Shown piece by piece: positions 16,011 through 25,102 of a stretch of 64,000 nucleotides of DNA. The stretch lies in contig JAZRMZ010000014.1 of NCBI GenBank assembly GCA_045647905.1, positions 26,057-90,056 of the forward strand, in the 5' to 3' direction. The notes under the pieces were generated by a model. It made no database searches and was not told the origin of the DNA. It worked only from the letters and a program-made list of their open reading frames with translations. Positions within the stretch are counted from its first letter, which is position 1. Every line of letters begins with the position of its first letter. The translations under genes were made by a program, and so were the position numbers. Source of the stretch: SIG440 sp045647905 (GTDB taxonomy: Bacteria > Bacillota > Clostridia > Monoglobales > Monoglobaceae).

Positions 16011-17324
16011 TTGGAAGAATTAACTCAAATATGGGAAAAGGTTCTTGAGGAACTGGCTGAGGAAGTTTCGGTGGTTTCTTTTGAATCGTGGATAAAGCCT
16101 ATCCGTGCAGAGGCCATTGATGATACGAAAATTACACTTGCCGTACCGTTTTCTGTTAACAAGAATATGATTATGACAAAGTATTTTTCACTCATTGAAA
16201 GCTGTCTGGAGTCGGTGACATCACACAAGTTTGATATTGATGTTGTTGTTGACGAAAAGAGCAGTGCTTTGGATGATGTTGACCCAATTACAACGGAGAA
16301 TACGCTCAATCCCAAATACACGTTTTCGTCTTTTGTTGTGGGCAACAACAATAATCTTGCTTATGTTGCATCTCTGGCAGTTGCGGAACGTCCCGCAAAA
16401 ACATATAATCCTTTGTTTTTGTACGGCGGCAGCGGTCTCGGTAAAACACATCTGATGCAGGCAATCGGTAATTATTTTATTGAAAATTACCCAAAGAAAA
16501 AGGTGCTTTATACCACAAGCGAAAAGTTTACATATGAGCTTGTTACGGCAATCCGTGAAAAAACCAATCAGGCATTCAGAAACAAGTACAGAAACGTTGA
16601 CCTTCTTTTGATTGACGACGTTCAGTTCCTTGCAAACAGAGAATTGGCTCAGGAGGAATTTTTCCATACATTCAATGCCCTTTATGAGATGGACAAGCAG
16701 ATTGTCCTCACGTCCGATAGGTTGCCCTCTGAGATTCCTCAGCTTGAGGAACGTCTGGTGACACGCTTCAACAGTGGTCTCCTTGCGGATGTTCAGCCGC
16801 CGGATTATGAAACCCGTATGGCGATTCTGAAAAATAAAATTCAGAGTGAATATTTGTCGGTTGATGATGAAATTATGGAGTTCATTGCTGACAGCATCAA
16901 GTCAAACGTCCGTGACCTTGAGGGTGCGGTGAAGCGTATTCTGGTTTATGCAGGCATAAAGCGCACAAACGAAATTTCAATGGATCTTGCCAGCGAGGCA
17001 CTCAAGGATATTCTCACGGCACAGCCCAAGCGCACCATTACGGCAAAGGTTGTTATTGAAGAGGTTGAAAAGTATTACAGGCTGTCAAAGGACACTCTTG
17101 TTTCAAAAAAGAGGTCTGCCGATGTGGCACTTCCCAGACAGGTTGCAATGTATATTTGCCGTGAAATTCTTGATGACCCATCCTTCCCAAAAATCGGCGA
17201 TGCATTCAACAGAGACCACACAACGGTTTTGCATAATGTTGGAAAAATTGCAGAGGATATTCGTGAGGATGCGGAGCTTGCCAAGACGGTGAGAGAAATT
17301 ATTTCAAATATAAAAAAGGGATAA
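16011..17324 (+). CDS. dnaA: chromosomal replication initiator DnaA
   Basis: A 437-residue initiator. Domain I begins EELTQIWEKVLEEL; domain III has Walker A GGSGLGKTHL (about 138-147), Walker B LLIDDVQF and sensor motifs (TSDRLP); domain IV ends with the DnaA-box-binding signature around PKIGDAFNRDHTTVLH. The open frame extends 38 codons upstream, but that part is AT-rich, overlaps the promoter and is unlike DnaA. The TTG at 16011, eight bases after GAAGGAG, gives the normal start. mnmE follows after 20 bases instead of the usual dnaN. Confidence 0.96.
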   Translation: MEELTQIWEKVLEELAEEVSVVSFESWIKPIRAEAIDDTKITLAVPFSVNKNMIMTKYFSLIESCLESVTSHKFDIDVVVDEKSSALDDVDPITTENTLNPKYTFSSFVVGNNNNLAYVASLAVAERPAKTYNPLFLYGGSGLGKTHLMQAIGNYFIENYPKKKVLYTTSEKFTYELVTAIREKTNQAFRNKYRNVDLLLIDDVQFLANRELAQEEFFHTFNALYEMDKQIVLTSDRLPSEIPQLEERLVTRFNSGLLADVQPPDYETRMAILKNKIQSEYLSVDDEIMEFIADSIKSNVRDLEGAVKRILVYAGIKRTNEISMDLASEALKDILTAQPKRTITAKVVIEEVEKYYRLSKDTLVSKKRSADVALPRQVAMYICREILDDPSFPKIGDAFNRDHTTVLHNVGKIAEDIREDAELAKTVREIISNIKKG

Positions 17325-17344
17325 TATAAAACAAAAAGACAGAT

Positions 17345-18742
17345 ATGATGAAGGAATTTGATACAATCGGAGCAATTGCCACACCTGTTGGGGTTGGTGG
17401 CGTTGCGATTATCAGAATAAGCGGCGAGGATGCTGAGAATATGGCGGCAAAGATTGCTTTCCCAAAGAACGGAAAATCTGTTTCCGGGCTTGAAAGCCAT
17501 AAGCTGACCCTTGCGGACATCAGACGCATAAGCGATGGTGAGCTTCTTGATGAGGCTTTGGTGGCTGTTATGCGTGCGCCACATTCATATACCGGTGAAA
17601 CGGTTGTTGAAATCAATTGTCATGGCGGTTATTTTGCTGCGGAATCCATTATGGAGGAGCTGTTCAGAGCGGGAGTCAGACAGGCTGAAGCAGGTGAATT
17701 TACACGGCGTTCATTTGTGAACGGAAAGACAGACCTTATTGGCGCGGAATCGGTTATTGACCTGATTCATGCAAATTCCTCCCTTGGACAGTCCAACGCC
17801 GCAAAGGCACTTTCGGGAAAGCTGTCCCAAAAGGTTGAAAAAATCCGTGAAAAGGCGATGGATTTTGCGTCAAATCTTTCTGCTGTTGCTGATTTCCCCG
17901 ATGAGATTGATGAAATAGAAAATGACGAGCTGGAGAAAAAGATTGACGAGCTTGTTTTTGATATTGATGAGATGCTGAGCGGTTTTTCAAAGGGCAAAAT
18001 TATGCGTGACGGAATTCTGACCGCAATTGCAGGACGTCCCAATGTGGGAAAGTCGTCTCTGCTCAATGCGATGAGCCGTACCGACCGTGCCATTGTGACA
18101 GACATTCCCGGAACAACCAGAGATACCGTTGAGGAATATGTGAACATAAACGGTGTTGCCCTGCGGCTCATTGACACGGCAGGAATCCGTGAAAGCGACA
18201 ATTCGGTTGAAAAAATCGGAATTGAAAAGGCAAAGGAAGCCATTGACAGTGCTGATTTGTGCTTTTTTGTTCTTGACAGCTCGTGTGAGGTTTCGGAGGA
18301 AGATCTTGAGATTTTTGAATATATAAGAGACAAGAACAAGATTGTTATACTGAATAAAACAGATATGGGAATGTTTGCGGATTTGGAAAAGTTTGCAGAT
18401 TTGCTCAAAGCAGACAAGGATTGTTTTGTCTGTACGGCAACCCCAAAAGACGGAGATGCGCTGGGTATTGATGTTCTTGAGGACAGAATAACCCGAATGT
18501 TTATGGGCGGCGGAATTTCAAAGGATGAGGTTTTTATTTCGAACGACCGCCAGAAAAATGCTCTGATAAAGGCAAAGAATATTGCACAGAATATGAAAGG
18601 GGCTTTATACTCAGGTATGCCTGCGGATATGCTTTATGTTGACCTTGAAGAGGTTATTGCCGCTCTTGGTGAAGTGACGGGAGTGACGGTGCAGGAGGAA
18701 ATAATAGACAGAGTTTTTGAAAGATTTTGTGTTGGCAAATAA
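17345..18742 (+). CDS. mnmE: tRNA uridine-5-carboxymethylaminomethyl GTPase
   Basis: A 465-residue GTPase that with MnmG modifies U34 of tRNAs. The N-terminal folate-binding domain starts DTIGAIATPVGVGG. The G domain (about 220-380) has GRPNVGKSSL, the DTAG switch and NKTD. The C-terminus ends FCVGK, the conserved C-x-G-K that holds the catalytic Cys. mnmE usually sits downstream of jag with mnmG; here it is behind dnaA on the other side of the origin, and mnmG is not in the window. Confidence 0.96.
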   Translation: MMKEFDTIGAIATPVGVGGVAIIRISGEDAENMAAKIAFPKNGKSVSGLESHKLTLADIRRISDGELLDEALVAVMRAPHSYTGETVVEINCHGGYFAAESIMEELFRAGVRQAEAGEFTRRSFVNGKTDLIGAESVIDLIHANSSLGQSNAAKALSGKLSQKVEKIREKAMDFASNLSAVADFPDEIDEIENDELEKKIDELVFDIDEMLSGFSKGKIMRDGILTAIAGRPNVGKSSLLNAMSRTDRAIVTDIPGTTRDTVEEYVNINGVALRLIDTAGIRESDNSVEKIGIEKAKEAIDSADLCFFVLDSSCEVSEEDLEIFEYIRDKNKIVILNKTDMGMFADLEKFADLLKADKDCFVCTATPKDGDALGIDVLEDRITRMFMGGGISKDEVFISNDRQKNALIKAKNIAQNMKGALYSGMPADMLYVDLEEVIAALGEVTGVTVQEEIIDRVFERFCVGK

Positions 18743-18767
18743 CCCGATTGTTTCGGGTTATTTTTTA
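18740..18767 (+). terminator. intrinsic terminator of mnmE
   Basis: TAACCCGA / TTCGGGTTA with a TTGT loop, followed by a run of six T, directly at the mnmE stop codon. Confidence 0.85.
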
Positions 18768-18858
18768 TTGTGAAAAATATAACAAATTTGCAAGTTGAAA
18801 TTTAAAGAAAAAAAAGCAAAAATTGCATAAAAAAATTAGAAAAACAGCAAAATTTTTA

Positions 18859-18887
18859 AAGACAAATCAAAAAAACTGTGGTATAAT
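18859..18887 (+). promoter_or_regulatory. candidate promoter of the dnaD-like gene
   Basis: TATAAT at 18882-18887 with AAGACA (18859-18864) 17 bases upstream. The -10 is perfect and the -35 weak. Confidence 0.6.
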
Positions 18888-18933
18888 ATTCAGATAAGAA
18901 GAATACGTATTGATTTATTGAGGTATATTTATT

Positions 18934-19920
18934 ATGGGAAAGAGTTTTGAACTTGAATTCAGCTTTGTTGAAAAATGGGGCAGACTTGCAAATGCCGAAT
19001 ATTTCAGAATATATGTTTATGCATTGAGTAATTTCAAAAAGAACGGAAAGATTCCTGGTGCGGACGAGCTTGCAAAAAAGTTACATATCAGCCGTGAAGC
19101 TGTGGAGGAAGCAATTGATTTCTGGATTACGGCAGAGGTGCTCTGGAGTGACGGAGAGGGATATTCCTTTGCCAAAACCGAAAAGAAAGAGAAGAAGGAA
19201 GAATTTTCACCCACAATCAGGCTGAGAACAAGACCGTCCTATGACGCGGCGGAGATTGATGCGGCTGCGGCGGTGAACGAGAAGGTTGATTATTTGTTTC
19301 GTGAGGCAGAGAGGATTCTTGAAAAAATCCTCAGCCCGTCGGACTTTGAACTGATTTATTCTTTTGTGGACTGGCTGGGGCTTCCGGTTGAAGTGGTTAT
19401 CATGCTTCTCAGGTTTGCCGCCGGTCAGGGAAAAACAGGAAAAAGGTACCTTGAAACGGTTGCAATTGACTGGGCGGACAAGGGTATCAATACATATGAG
19501 AGTGCAGAAGAGTATATCAGAGAAATTGAGCTGAAGCTGTCAAATGAAGGGAAGGTCAGGGCAATCCTTGGGATTTATGACAGGGCGCTGAGCCAGACCG
19601 AGAAAAAATATATCAGCCTTTGGACCTTTGAAAAGGATATTCCTGTTGAATTGATTTCCGAAGCCTATGACCGTACGGTTGCCGCAACGGGAAAGCTGAG
19701 CTGGGCGTATATGAATAAGATTCTGACCAGCTGGCAAAGTGAGGGCTTGAAAACCGTTGATGAAATTAAGGCAAGCGAGGCATTGTTTAAACTCAAAAAT
19801 GCACCCGTCAAGGAACGGTCGGGTGCGCAAAAGAGCAAGTTTAATAATTATGTTGATACAAACAAGCCGGATTATTCAAACTTTGCTGAAGAAATCTTGA
19901 AAGATATGTTGGGGGAGTGA
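18934..19920 (+). CDS. DnaD-domain primosome protein
   Basis: A 328-residue protein. The N-terminal winged-helix part (1-75: AEYFRIYVYALSNFKKNGKI, ELAKKLHISREAVEEAIDFW) is DnaD/DnaB-N like. Two DDBH2/DnaD domains follow (about 110-190 and 195-275), the second ending with the conserved SWAYMNKILTSWQ motif (YxxxIxxxW type). Such proteins remodel origin DNA and help load the replicative helicase. It is followed eight bases later by a DnaC/DnaI-type ATPase, together a helicase-loading pair near dnaA. Confidence 0.9.
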   Translation: MGKSFELEFSFVEKWGRLANAEYFRIYVYALSNFKKNGKIPGADELAKKLHISREAVEEAIDFWITAEVLWSDGEGYSFAKTEKKEKKEEFSPTIRLRTRPSYDAAEIDAAAAVNEKVDYLFREAERILEKILSPSDFELIYSFVDWLGLPVEVVIMLLRFAAGQGKTGKRYLETVAIDWADKGINTYESAEEYIREIELKLSNEGKVRAILGIYDRALSQTEKKYISLWTFEKDIPVELISEAYDRTVAATGKLSWAYMNKILTSWQSEGLKTVDEIKASEALFKLKNAPVKERSGAQKSKFNNYVDTNKPDYSNFAEEILKDMLGE

Positions 19921-19927
19921 GAAGAAT

Positions 19928-20899
19928 ATGGAATCTGCATATGTACTGGCAAGCCGTGAGCTTGAAGAAATACGTATGAACAATCAGGCTGAACAGTCAA
20001 GGCGGCATATGGAAGTTTGCAACGCAATTCCGCAGTTTGCGGCACTTGAAACCGAACTGATGAAAAACGGCACACGCTTGCTGGGGTGCGTTCTGGACAA
20101 GTGTAGCAGCTTTGATGAAATTAAAAACAGCATAAAGGAGCTTCAGAAAAAAAAGGCTGAGCTTCTGAAAGAAAAAGGCTATCCGACAGATTATGTGAAT
20201 GACATATATTCCTGCGAAATATGCCGTGATACGGGATTTGTTGAGGGAAAAAGATGTGTGTGCCTGAAAAATCTCATTTCAAAGCATATCGGTGCAAATT
20301 CAAACCTCACCGAGTTTATGAGAGGGCAGACCTTTGACAAATTTGATATGTCTGTTTTTGCCAATCAGGGCGAGAACAGTCAGCGTGTTCTGAGGGTTAT
20401 GCAGACCGTGTGCGATACGGCGCTGACCTTTGCCGAGAGCTTTGACGTCAGCCACGACAATATGCTGCTCATGGGAAATGCAGGGACGGGAAAGACCTTT
20501 GTTTCGAGCTGTATTGCAAACCGTGCGCTGGAACGGGGTAAAACCGTTTATTATCAGACGGCGTTCAAGCTGTTTGAAATTTTTGAAAGCTCCAAGTTTA
20601 ACCGTGAGGATGACGAAGCTCCGGGGATTGTGAAATATGTTTATGATGTTGACCTTTTGATTATTGATGACCTTGGGACGGAATTTGTTACGCAGTTCAC
20701 TTCGGCGGCGTTGTTTGATATTATAAATACCCGAATTACTGCGGGAAAAAGCACCATTATTTCAACCAATCTTGATTTTGAGACATTGTCTGAAAAATAC
20801 AGCCAGAGAATTGCATCAAGGTTCATCGGTGAATATAAGATTTTGCAGACCTTGGGAGAAGACATAAGAAAAATTAAGCGTATAAGAGAAAAAAATTGA
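19928..20899 (+). CDS. DnaI/DnaC-type helicase loader ATPase
   Basis: A 323-residue AAA+ ATPase. The N-terminal part (to about 130) contains a Cys motif, CEICRDTGF plus KRCVCLKNL, resembling the zinc-binding domain of DnaI. The ATPase core has Walker A GNAGTGKTF (about 183-191), Walker B LLIIDDLGTE, sensor STNL and the SRFIGEYKI arginine-finger region. It should load the DnaB/DnaC helicase at origins. IstB is an alternative family, but no transposase is present and the N-terminal zinc domain favours DnaI. Confidence 0.9.
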   Translation: MESAYVLASRELEEIRMNNQAEQSRRHMEVCNAIPQFAALETELMKNGTRLLGCVLDKCSSFDEIKNSIKELQKKKAELLKEKGYPTDYVNDIYSCEICRDTGFVEGKRCVCLKNLISKHIGANSNLTEFMRGQTFDKFDMSVFANQGENSQRVLRVMQTVCDTALTFAESFDVSHDNMLLMGNAGTGKTFVSSCIANRALERGKTVYYQTAFKLFEIFESSKFNREDDEAPGIVKYVYDVDLLIIDDLGTEFVTQFTSAALFDIINTRITAGKSTIISTNLDFETLSEKYSQRIASRFIGEYKILQTLGEDIRKIKRIREKN

Positions 20900-20920
20900 C
20901 ATTGGCAAGGAGGCGTTGTT

Positions 20921-22297
20921 ATGAATATGTCAGAAAAAATTAACAGTTTGAAGCGGAAGCTGGGATTCAGAACCTTTACCTTTGCGGGTGGGATTCATCC
21001 CGAAGACAGCAAGGAAACAACCTGCTCAAAACCTATAATTGACCTTCCGCCATCGGAGGAAATGGTATTTCCCCTTTCACAGCACATTGGTGCTCCTGCG
21101 GTTCCCTGCGTGGCTGTGGGTGACAGGGTGTTTATGGGGCAGAAAATTGCAGAAGCGGGCGGATATGTTTCAGCACACATCCATTCGTCGGTTTCGGGCG
21201 AGGTGGTTGCAATTGAACCCAGAATGCATCATACGGGAATAAAGATGAATTCCATTGTTATTAAAAATGACGGAATGGATGAGCTTTCTCCCGAAATCAA
21301 GCCCAAGGACTGGCGAAAAATGTCGGTTAAAGAAATTGTGGAGATTGTTCGTGAAGCAGGGGTTGTTGGTATGGGCGGTGCAACTTTCCCCACCCATGTG
21401 AAGCTCAGTCCTCCTGCTGATAAAAAGATTGAGTATGTGATTGTGAACGGAGCGGAGTGTGAACCTTATCTTACCTCCGACCACCGTGCAATGCTTGAAA
21501 CTCCCGACGAAGTGATTGAAGGTTTAAAAATCCTTGTGAAGGTTTTTGGGCTTCAGGAGGGGTATATTGCAATTGAAACAAACAAGCCGGATGCAATTGC
21601 AGTGATGGAGGAATATGCGGCAAGGGAAACGGAAATCAAAATCAATGTGGTTTGTGTGAAAACAAAATATCCCCAAGGCTCTGAAAAGCATTTGATTAAG
21701 GCTGTTTGCGGACGTGAAGTGCCTCCGGGAAAGTTGCCTATGGATGTGGGAGCGGTTGTGGATAATATTGACACCTGTGCGGCAATTGCAAGGGCGTTTA
21801 TGTACGGTTTCCCTGTTATTATGCGAATTGTGACCGTGAGTGGTGACTGTGTTGCAGAACCTTCAAATTTCAGAATCCGTGTTGGAACAAATGTTGAAGA
21901 TGCCATAAAAAAATGCGGTGGCTTTCAGAAGCCTGCAGCAAAGGTAATCATGGGCGGTCCCATGATGGGCATTTCGGTTCCCGATACCGATATTCCGATT
22001 GTTAAGGGAAGTTCGGGCATTCTTGGCTTTAGCGAAGCGATGCTCCACGGAAAGGTTAAGCAGAACTGTCTCCGTTGCGGAAAGTGCGTTGAAGGATGTC
22101 CTATGAATTTGCTTCCCAATGTGATTAAGGAAGCACTTTCGGCTGATGATACCGAAAAAATTGAAAAACTTAATGTGACAGACTGTATTCAGTGCGGTTC
22201 ATGTGCTTATGTTTGTCCTGCGGAACAGAATCCTCTCCAGTCTGTGAGAACGGCAAGGGCAAAATTGATGAAACAAAAACAGGAGGTGAAGAAGTAA
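20921..22297 (+). CDS. rnfC: Rnf electron transport complex subunit C
   Basis: A 458-residue peripheral subunit with an N-terminal barrel-sandwich domain, an NADH/FMN-binding fold (GAGG-like segment GVVGMGGATFPTHVK) and, near the C-terminus, two 4Fe-4S motifs (CLRCGKCVEGCPM and CIQCGSCAYVCP). In Rnf it exchanges electrons with NAD+. GGAGG precedes the ATG at 20921 (a second ATG is two codons on). It is the first of six co-directional rnf genes; the stop codon overlaps the rnfD start (TAATG). Confidence 0.95.
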   Translation: MNMSEKINSLKRKLGFRTFTFAGGIHPEDSKETTCSKPIIDLPPSEEMVFPLSQHIGAPAVPCVAVGDRVFMGQKIAEAGGYVSAHIHSSVSGEVVAIEPRMHHTGIKMNSIVIKNDGMDELSPEIKPKDWRKMSVKEIVEIVREAGVVGMGGATFPTHVKLSPPADKKIEYVIVNGAECEPYLTSDHRAMLETPDEVIEGLKILVKVFGLQEGYIAIETNKPDAIAVMEEYAARETEIKINVVCVKTKYPQGSEKHLIKAVCGREVPPGKLPMDVGAVVDNIDTCAAIARAFMYGFPVIMRIVTVSGDCVAEPSNFRIRVGTNVEDAIKKCGGFQKPAAKVIMGGPMMGISVPDTDIPIVKGSSGILGFSEAMLHGKVKQNCLRCGKCVEGCPMNLLPNVIKEALSADDTEKIEKLNVTDCIQCGSCAYVCPAEQNPLQSVRTARAKLMKQKQEVKK

Positions 22298-23307
22298 TGT
22301 CTAATTTGAATGTCAATGAAAAACTTATTGTTACGGAATCGCCTCATGTGCGAGGCAGGTCAACAACATCTTCGGTTATGTTTGATGTTATTGTTGCACT
22401 TATTCCTGCACTTCTGGCAGGAACGGTTTTCTTTGGTTACAGAGCGCTTGTTGTGACGGCGGTTTGTGTGTTGTTCTCGGTGCTTTCGGAATGGGGCTGG
22501 TGCAGAATTCTGAAAAAGCCTTCAACAATTGGAGATTTCAGCGCAGTTGTTACGGGACTTTTGCTTGCCATGAACCTTCCCGTTACCATGCCTTTGTGGA
22601 TGGCGGCAATCGGTTCGGTTTTTGCGATTATAATTGTGAAGCAGTTCTTTGGCGGAATTGGCCACAACTTTATGAATCCTGCCCTTGCGGCAAGGGCTTT
22701 TCTGCTTACTTCATGGGCGGCGGCAATGACAACGTGGACGGAACCTTTCGCAAAGCTCAGCTTCTGGTCAAATGTTGATGCTGTTACAACCGCAACACCC
22801 CTTTCCCTTGTGAAGGAGGGGGCAACAGGAAATTTGCCTTCTTATGTCAATATGTTTCTGGGAAATACGGCGGGTTGTATCGGTGAGGTTTCGGCACTTG
22901 CGATTCTCGTAGGTGCTCTGTATCTTGTTTGCAGACACATTATCAGCTTGAGAATTCCTCTTACATATATAGCAACTGTTGCAGTATTCACCTTTATTTT
23001 CGGCGGCAAAAACGGATTCTTCACAGGTGATCCTCTGTTGCATATTTTGTCGGGCGGTTTGATGCTTGGTGCATTCTTTATGGCAACCGACTATGTAACA
23101 ACACCCTATACCAAAAAGGGTCAGATTATATTCGGTTTTGGCTGTGGCTTGATTACGGCTGTTATCAGACTTTACGGCGGTTATCCTGAGGGGGTTTCAT
23201 ATTCCATTCTTTTGATGAATGTGGCAACGCCGCTTATTGACAGATTTACGGCTCCAAAACGTTTTGGGGCTGTGAAAGAAAAGAAAGAAAAGGAGGCTGA
23301 TTGCTGA
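22297..23307 (+). CDS. rnfD: Rnf electron transport complex subunit D
   Basis: A 336-residue membrane subunit of the NqrB/RnfD family. Multiple transmembrane helices are visible. The flavin-linked Thr region fits DAVTTATPLS (about residue 160, the TAT/ATP context). The HNFMNPALAARAF motif is conserved. The open frame begins earlier inside rnfC, but AGGAGG at 22281-22286 selects the ATG at 22297. Role: part of the membrane ion channel driven by ferredoxin oxidation. Confidence 0.95.
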   Translation: MSNLNVNEKLIVTESPHVRGRSTTSSVMFDVIVALIPALLAGTVFFGYRALVVTAVCVLFSVLSEWGWCRILKKPSTIGDFSAVVTGLLLAMNLPVTMPLWMAAIGSVFAIIIVKQFFGGIGHNFMNPALAARAFLLTSWAAAMTTWTEPFAKLSFWSNVDAVTTATPLSLVKEGATGNLPSYVNMFLGNTAGCIGEVSALAILVGALYLVCRHIISLRIPLTYIATVAVFTFIFGGKNGFFTGDPLLHILSGGLMLGAFFMATDYVTTPYTKKGQIIFGFGCGLITAVIRLYGGYPEGVSYSILLMNVATPLIDRFTAPKRFGAVKEKKEKEADC

Positions 23308-23891
23308 TGTTTGCGAAAAATGCAATTATTATCTCCTTGAAGCTGTTTGTTATAACTGCTGTTGCGGCACTTTGCCTTGCGGCGGTGAATATGGTGACAG
23401 AGCCGATAATTCAGAAAAATTCCGAAAAGAATGAGGTTCTGGCACAGCAGAAGGTTTTGAGTGATGCAAAGGAATTTAAAGCCGTTGAAGCACCTCAGCC
23501 TGTTGTTTCGGGGGTTAAGACCGAAAAGGTTAATGTGGGTTATGACGGAGATGCAGTTGTGGGCTATGCAATAACTGTTGTTTCGGATGCAGGATACGGC
23601 GGAAAAATCAGAGTTATTGTGGGTGTGAAAAATGACCTGACCGTTGAAAAGATTGAGATTCTTGAACATTCCGAAACTGCGGGTCTGGGTGCAAATGCAA
23701 CAAAACCCAAATTTTCAGGACAGTTTGAAGGAAAAAAAGGCAGTTTTTCGGTTGTGAAGGGTTCTGCAAAGAATGTGAACGAGATTTCTGCAATCTCAAG
23801 TGCAACCATAACGTCAAAGGCTGTGACAAGCTGTGTTAATGCCGCACTTGTCAATGCAAAGGAATTACACTCAAAGGGAGGTGCGGAATGA
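23307..23891 (+). CDS. rnfG: Rnf electron transport complex subunit G
   Basis: A 194-residue protein with one N-terminal membrane helix (about 7-28) and an FMN-binding domain. The covalent FMN site is the S/T-G-A-T-like motif ISSATITSKAV near the C-terminus, and GYGGKIRVIVGV precedes it. AGGAGG at 23291-23296 selects the ATG at 23307, which overlaps the rnfD stop (TGATG); the TTG two codons upstream is less likely. Confidence 0.94.
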   Translation: MFAKNAIIISLKLFVITAVAALCLAAVNMVTEPIIQKNSEKNEVLAQQKVLSDAKEFKAVEAPQPVVSGVKTEKVNVGYDGDAVVGYAITVVSDAGYGGKIRVIVGVKNDLTVEKIEILEHSETAGLGANATKPKFSGQFEGKKGSFSVVKGSAKNVNEISAISSATITSKAVTSCVNAALVNAKELHSKGGAE

Positions 23892-24505
23892 TGAAAAAGA
23901 CATTGCTGAACGGTATTTTTAAAGAAAACCCCACTTTTGTTCTGTTTCTTGGAATGTGTCCGACACTTGCTGTTACCACAGCCGCAATCAACGGTGTTGG
24001 TATGGGACTTTCCACTGCGGCGGTTTTGATTTGTTCGAATGTGTTCATTTCGCTGCTCCGCAGATTTATTCCCGATAAGGTCAGAATTGCAGCATATGTT
24101 GTTGTGATTGCAAGCTTTGTTACGGTTGTTGAAATGCTTATGAAGGCATATGTTCCGGCTCTTTCGGAATCATTGGGGCTTTACATTCCCCTGATTGTTG
24201 TAAACTGCATAATCCTTGGCCGTGCAGAGGCTTTTGCTTCAAAGAATGGTATTCTGAAATCGGCAGTTGACGGACTTGGTATGGGGCTTGGCTTCACAGG
24301 GGCTTTGACCATCATCGGAAGCATCCGTGAGCTTTTGGGCGCGGGTTCCCTTTTTGGCATATCGCTTTTTGGCGAGAGCTTTCAGCCAATGACCATTATG
24401 ATTCTGCCGCCGGGGGCTTTCCTGACCTTGGGGCTTATTGTTATGGTGATTAATATTGTTTCTGCAAAAAAGAAGAAGGGGGCGAGCAAAATTGTCGTTG
24501 ATTAG
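23888..24505 (+). CDS. rnfE: Rnf electron transport complex subunit E
   Basis: A 205-residue integral membrane subunit of the NqrD/RnfE family, about six transmembrane helices, with the conserved ENPTFVLFLGMCPTLAVTTA start (a Cys near residue 25 that ligates the intramembrane iron in relatives) and the second Cys in VVNCIILGRAEAF. RnfA and RnfE form a pseudo-symmetric pair. The start overlaps the rnfG stop (ATGATGA). Confidence 0.94.
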   Translation: MMKKTLLNGIFKENPTFVLFLGMCPTLAVTTAAINGVGMGLSTAAVLICSNVFISLLRRFIPDKVRIAAYVVVIASFVTVVEMLMKAYVPALSESLGLYIPLIVVNCIILGRAEAFASKNGILKSAVDGLGMGLGFTGALTIIGSIRELLGAGSLFGISLFGESFQPMTIMILPPGAFLTLGLIVMVINIVSAKKKKGASKIVVD

Positions 24506-25088
24506 TGAATTGTTGATTATTTCTGTTGGTGCAATTCTTGTCCAGAACTTTGTTTTGGTTCAGTTCCTTGGTATTTGTCCATTCCTTGGGGTTTCCAAAA
24601 AGGTGGAAACTGCAACGGGCATGGGCTTTGCCGTTATATTTGTTATGGCGTGTGCTTCTGCCATCACATGGGCTGTTCAGCAATTGCTTGATTTGTGCGG
24701 AATCGGCTATCTTCAGACCATTGCCTTTATTCTTGTTATTGCCGTGCTGGTTCAGTTTGTTGAAATGTTTTTACAGAAGTCAATACCAAGCCTTTACAGT
24801 TCCCTTGGTATTTACCTGCCCTTGATTACAACAAACTGTGCGGTTCTGGGTGTTGCCATTCAGAACATAACAAAGTACGCAGGTGTGGATTACAGCTTTC
24901 TCAAATCTGTGGTATACGGAACAACAGCAGGTATAGGCTTTACCCTGGCTATTGTTCTTTTTGCCGGAGTGCGTGAACGTCTTGAAAGCTCGGATATTCC
25001 CGAATTTCTCAAGGGAATGCCCATTACTCTTATTACAGCAAGCCTTTTGTCCATTGCTTTTATGGGCTTTTCGGGCTTGAGTTTTTAG
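24492..25088 (+). CDS. rnfA: Rnf electron transport complex subunit A
   Basis: A 198-residue integral membrane subunit, paralogous to RnfE. The first Cys is in LVQFLGICPFLGVSK (about 25) and the second in TTNCAVLGVA (about 108). The frame is open upstream, but the protein should begin SLISELLIISVGAI; the TTG at 24492, preceded by AAGGGGG, gives that start and overlaps the end of rnfE by 14 bases. TTG is unusual in this operon, so the start is somewhat uncertain. Confidence 0.93.
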   Translation: MSLISELLIISVGAILVQNFVLVQFLGICPFLGVSKKVETATGMGFAVIFVMACASAITWAVQQLLDLCGIGYLQTIAFILVIAVLVQFVEMFLQKSIPSLYSSLGIYLPLITTNCAVLGVAIQNITKYAGVDYSFLKSVVYGTTAGIGFTLAIVLFAGVRERLESSDIPEFLKGMPITLITASLLSIAFMGFSGLSF

Positions 25089-25102
25089 GGGAGGTGTGTG
25101 AT

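Noticed and set aside
19928..20899. IstB-type transposition helper
   Set aside because: No transposase or insertion sequence ends nearby; N-terminal Cys motif and linkage with a DnaD-like gene favour a helicase loader.
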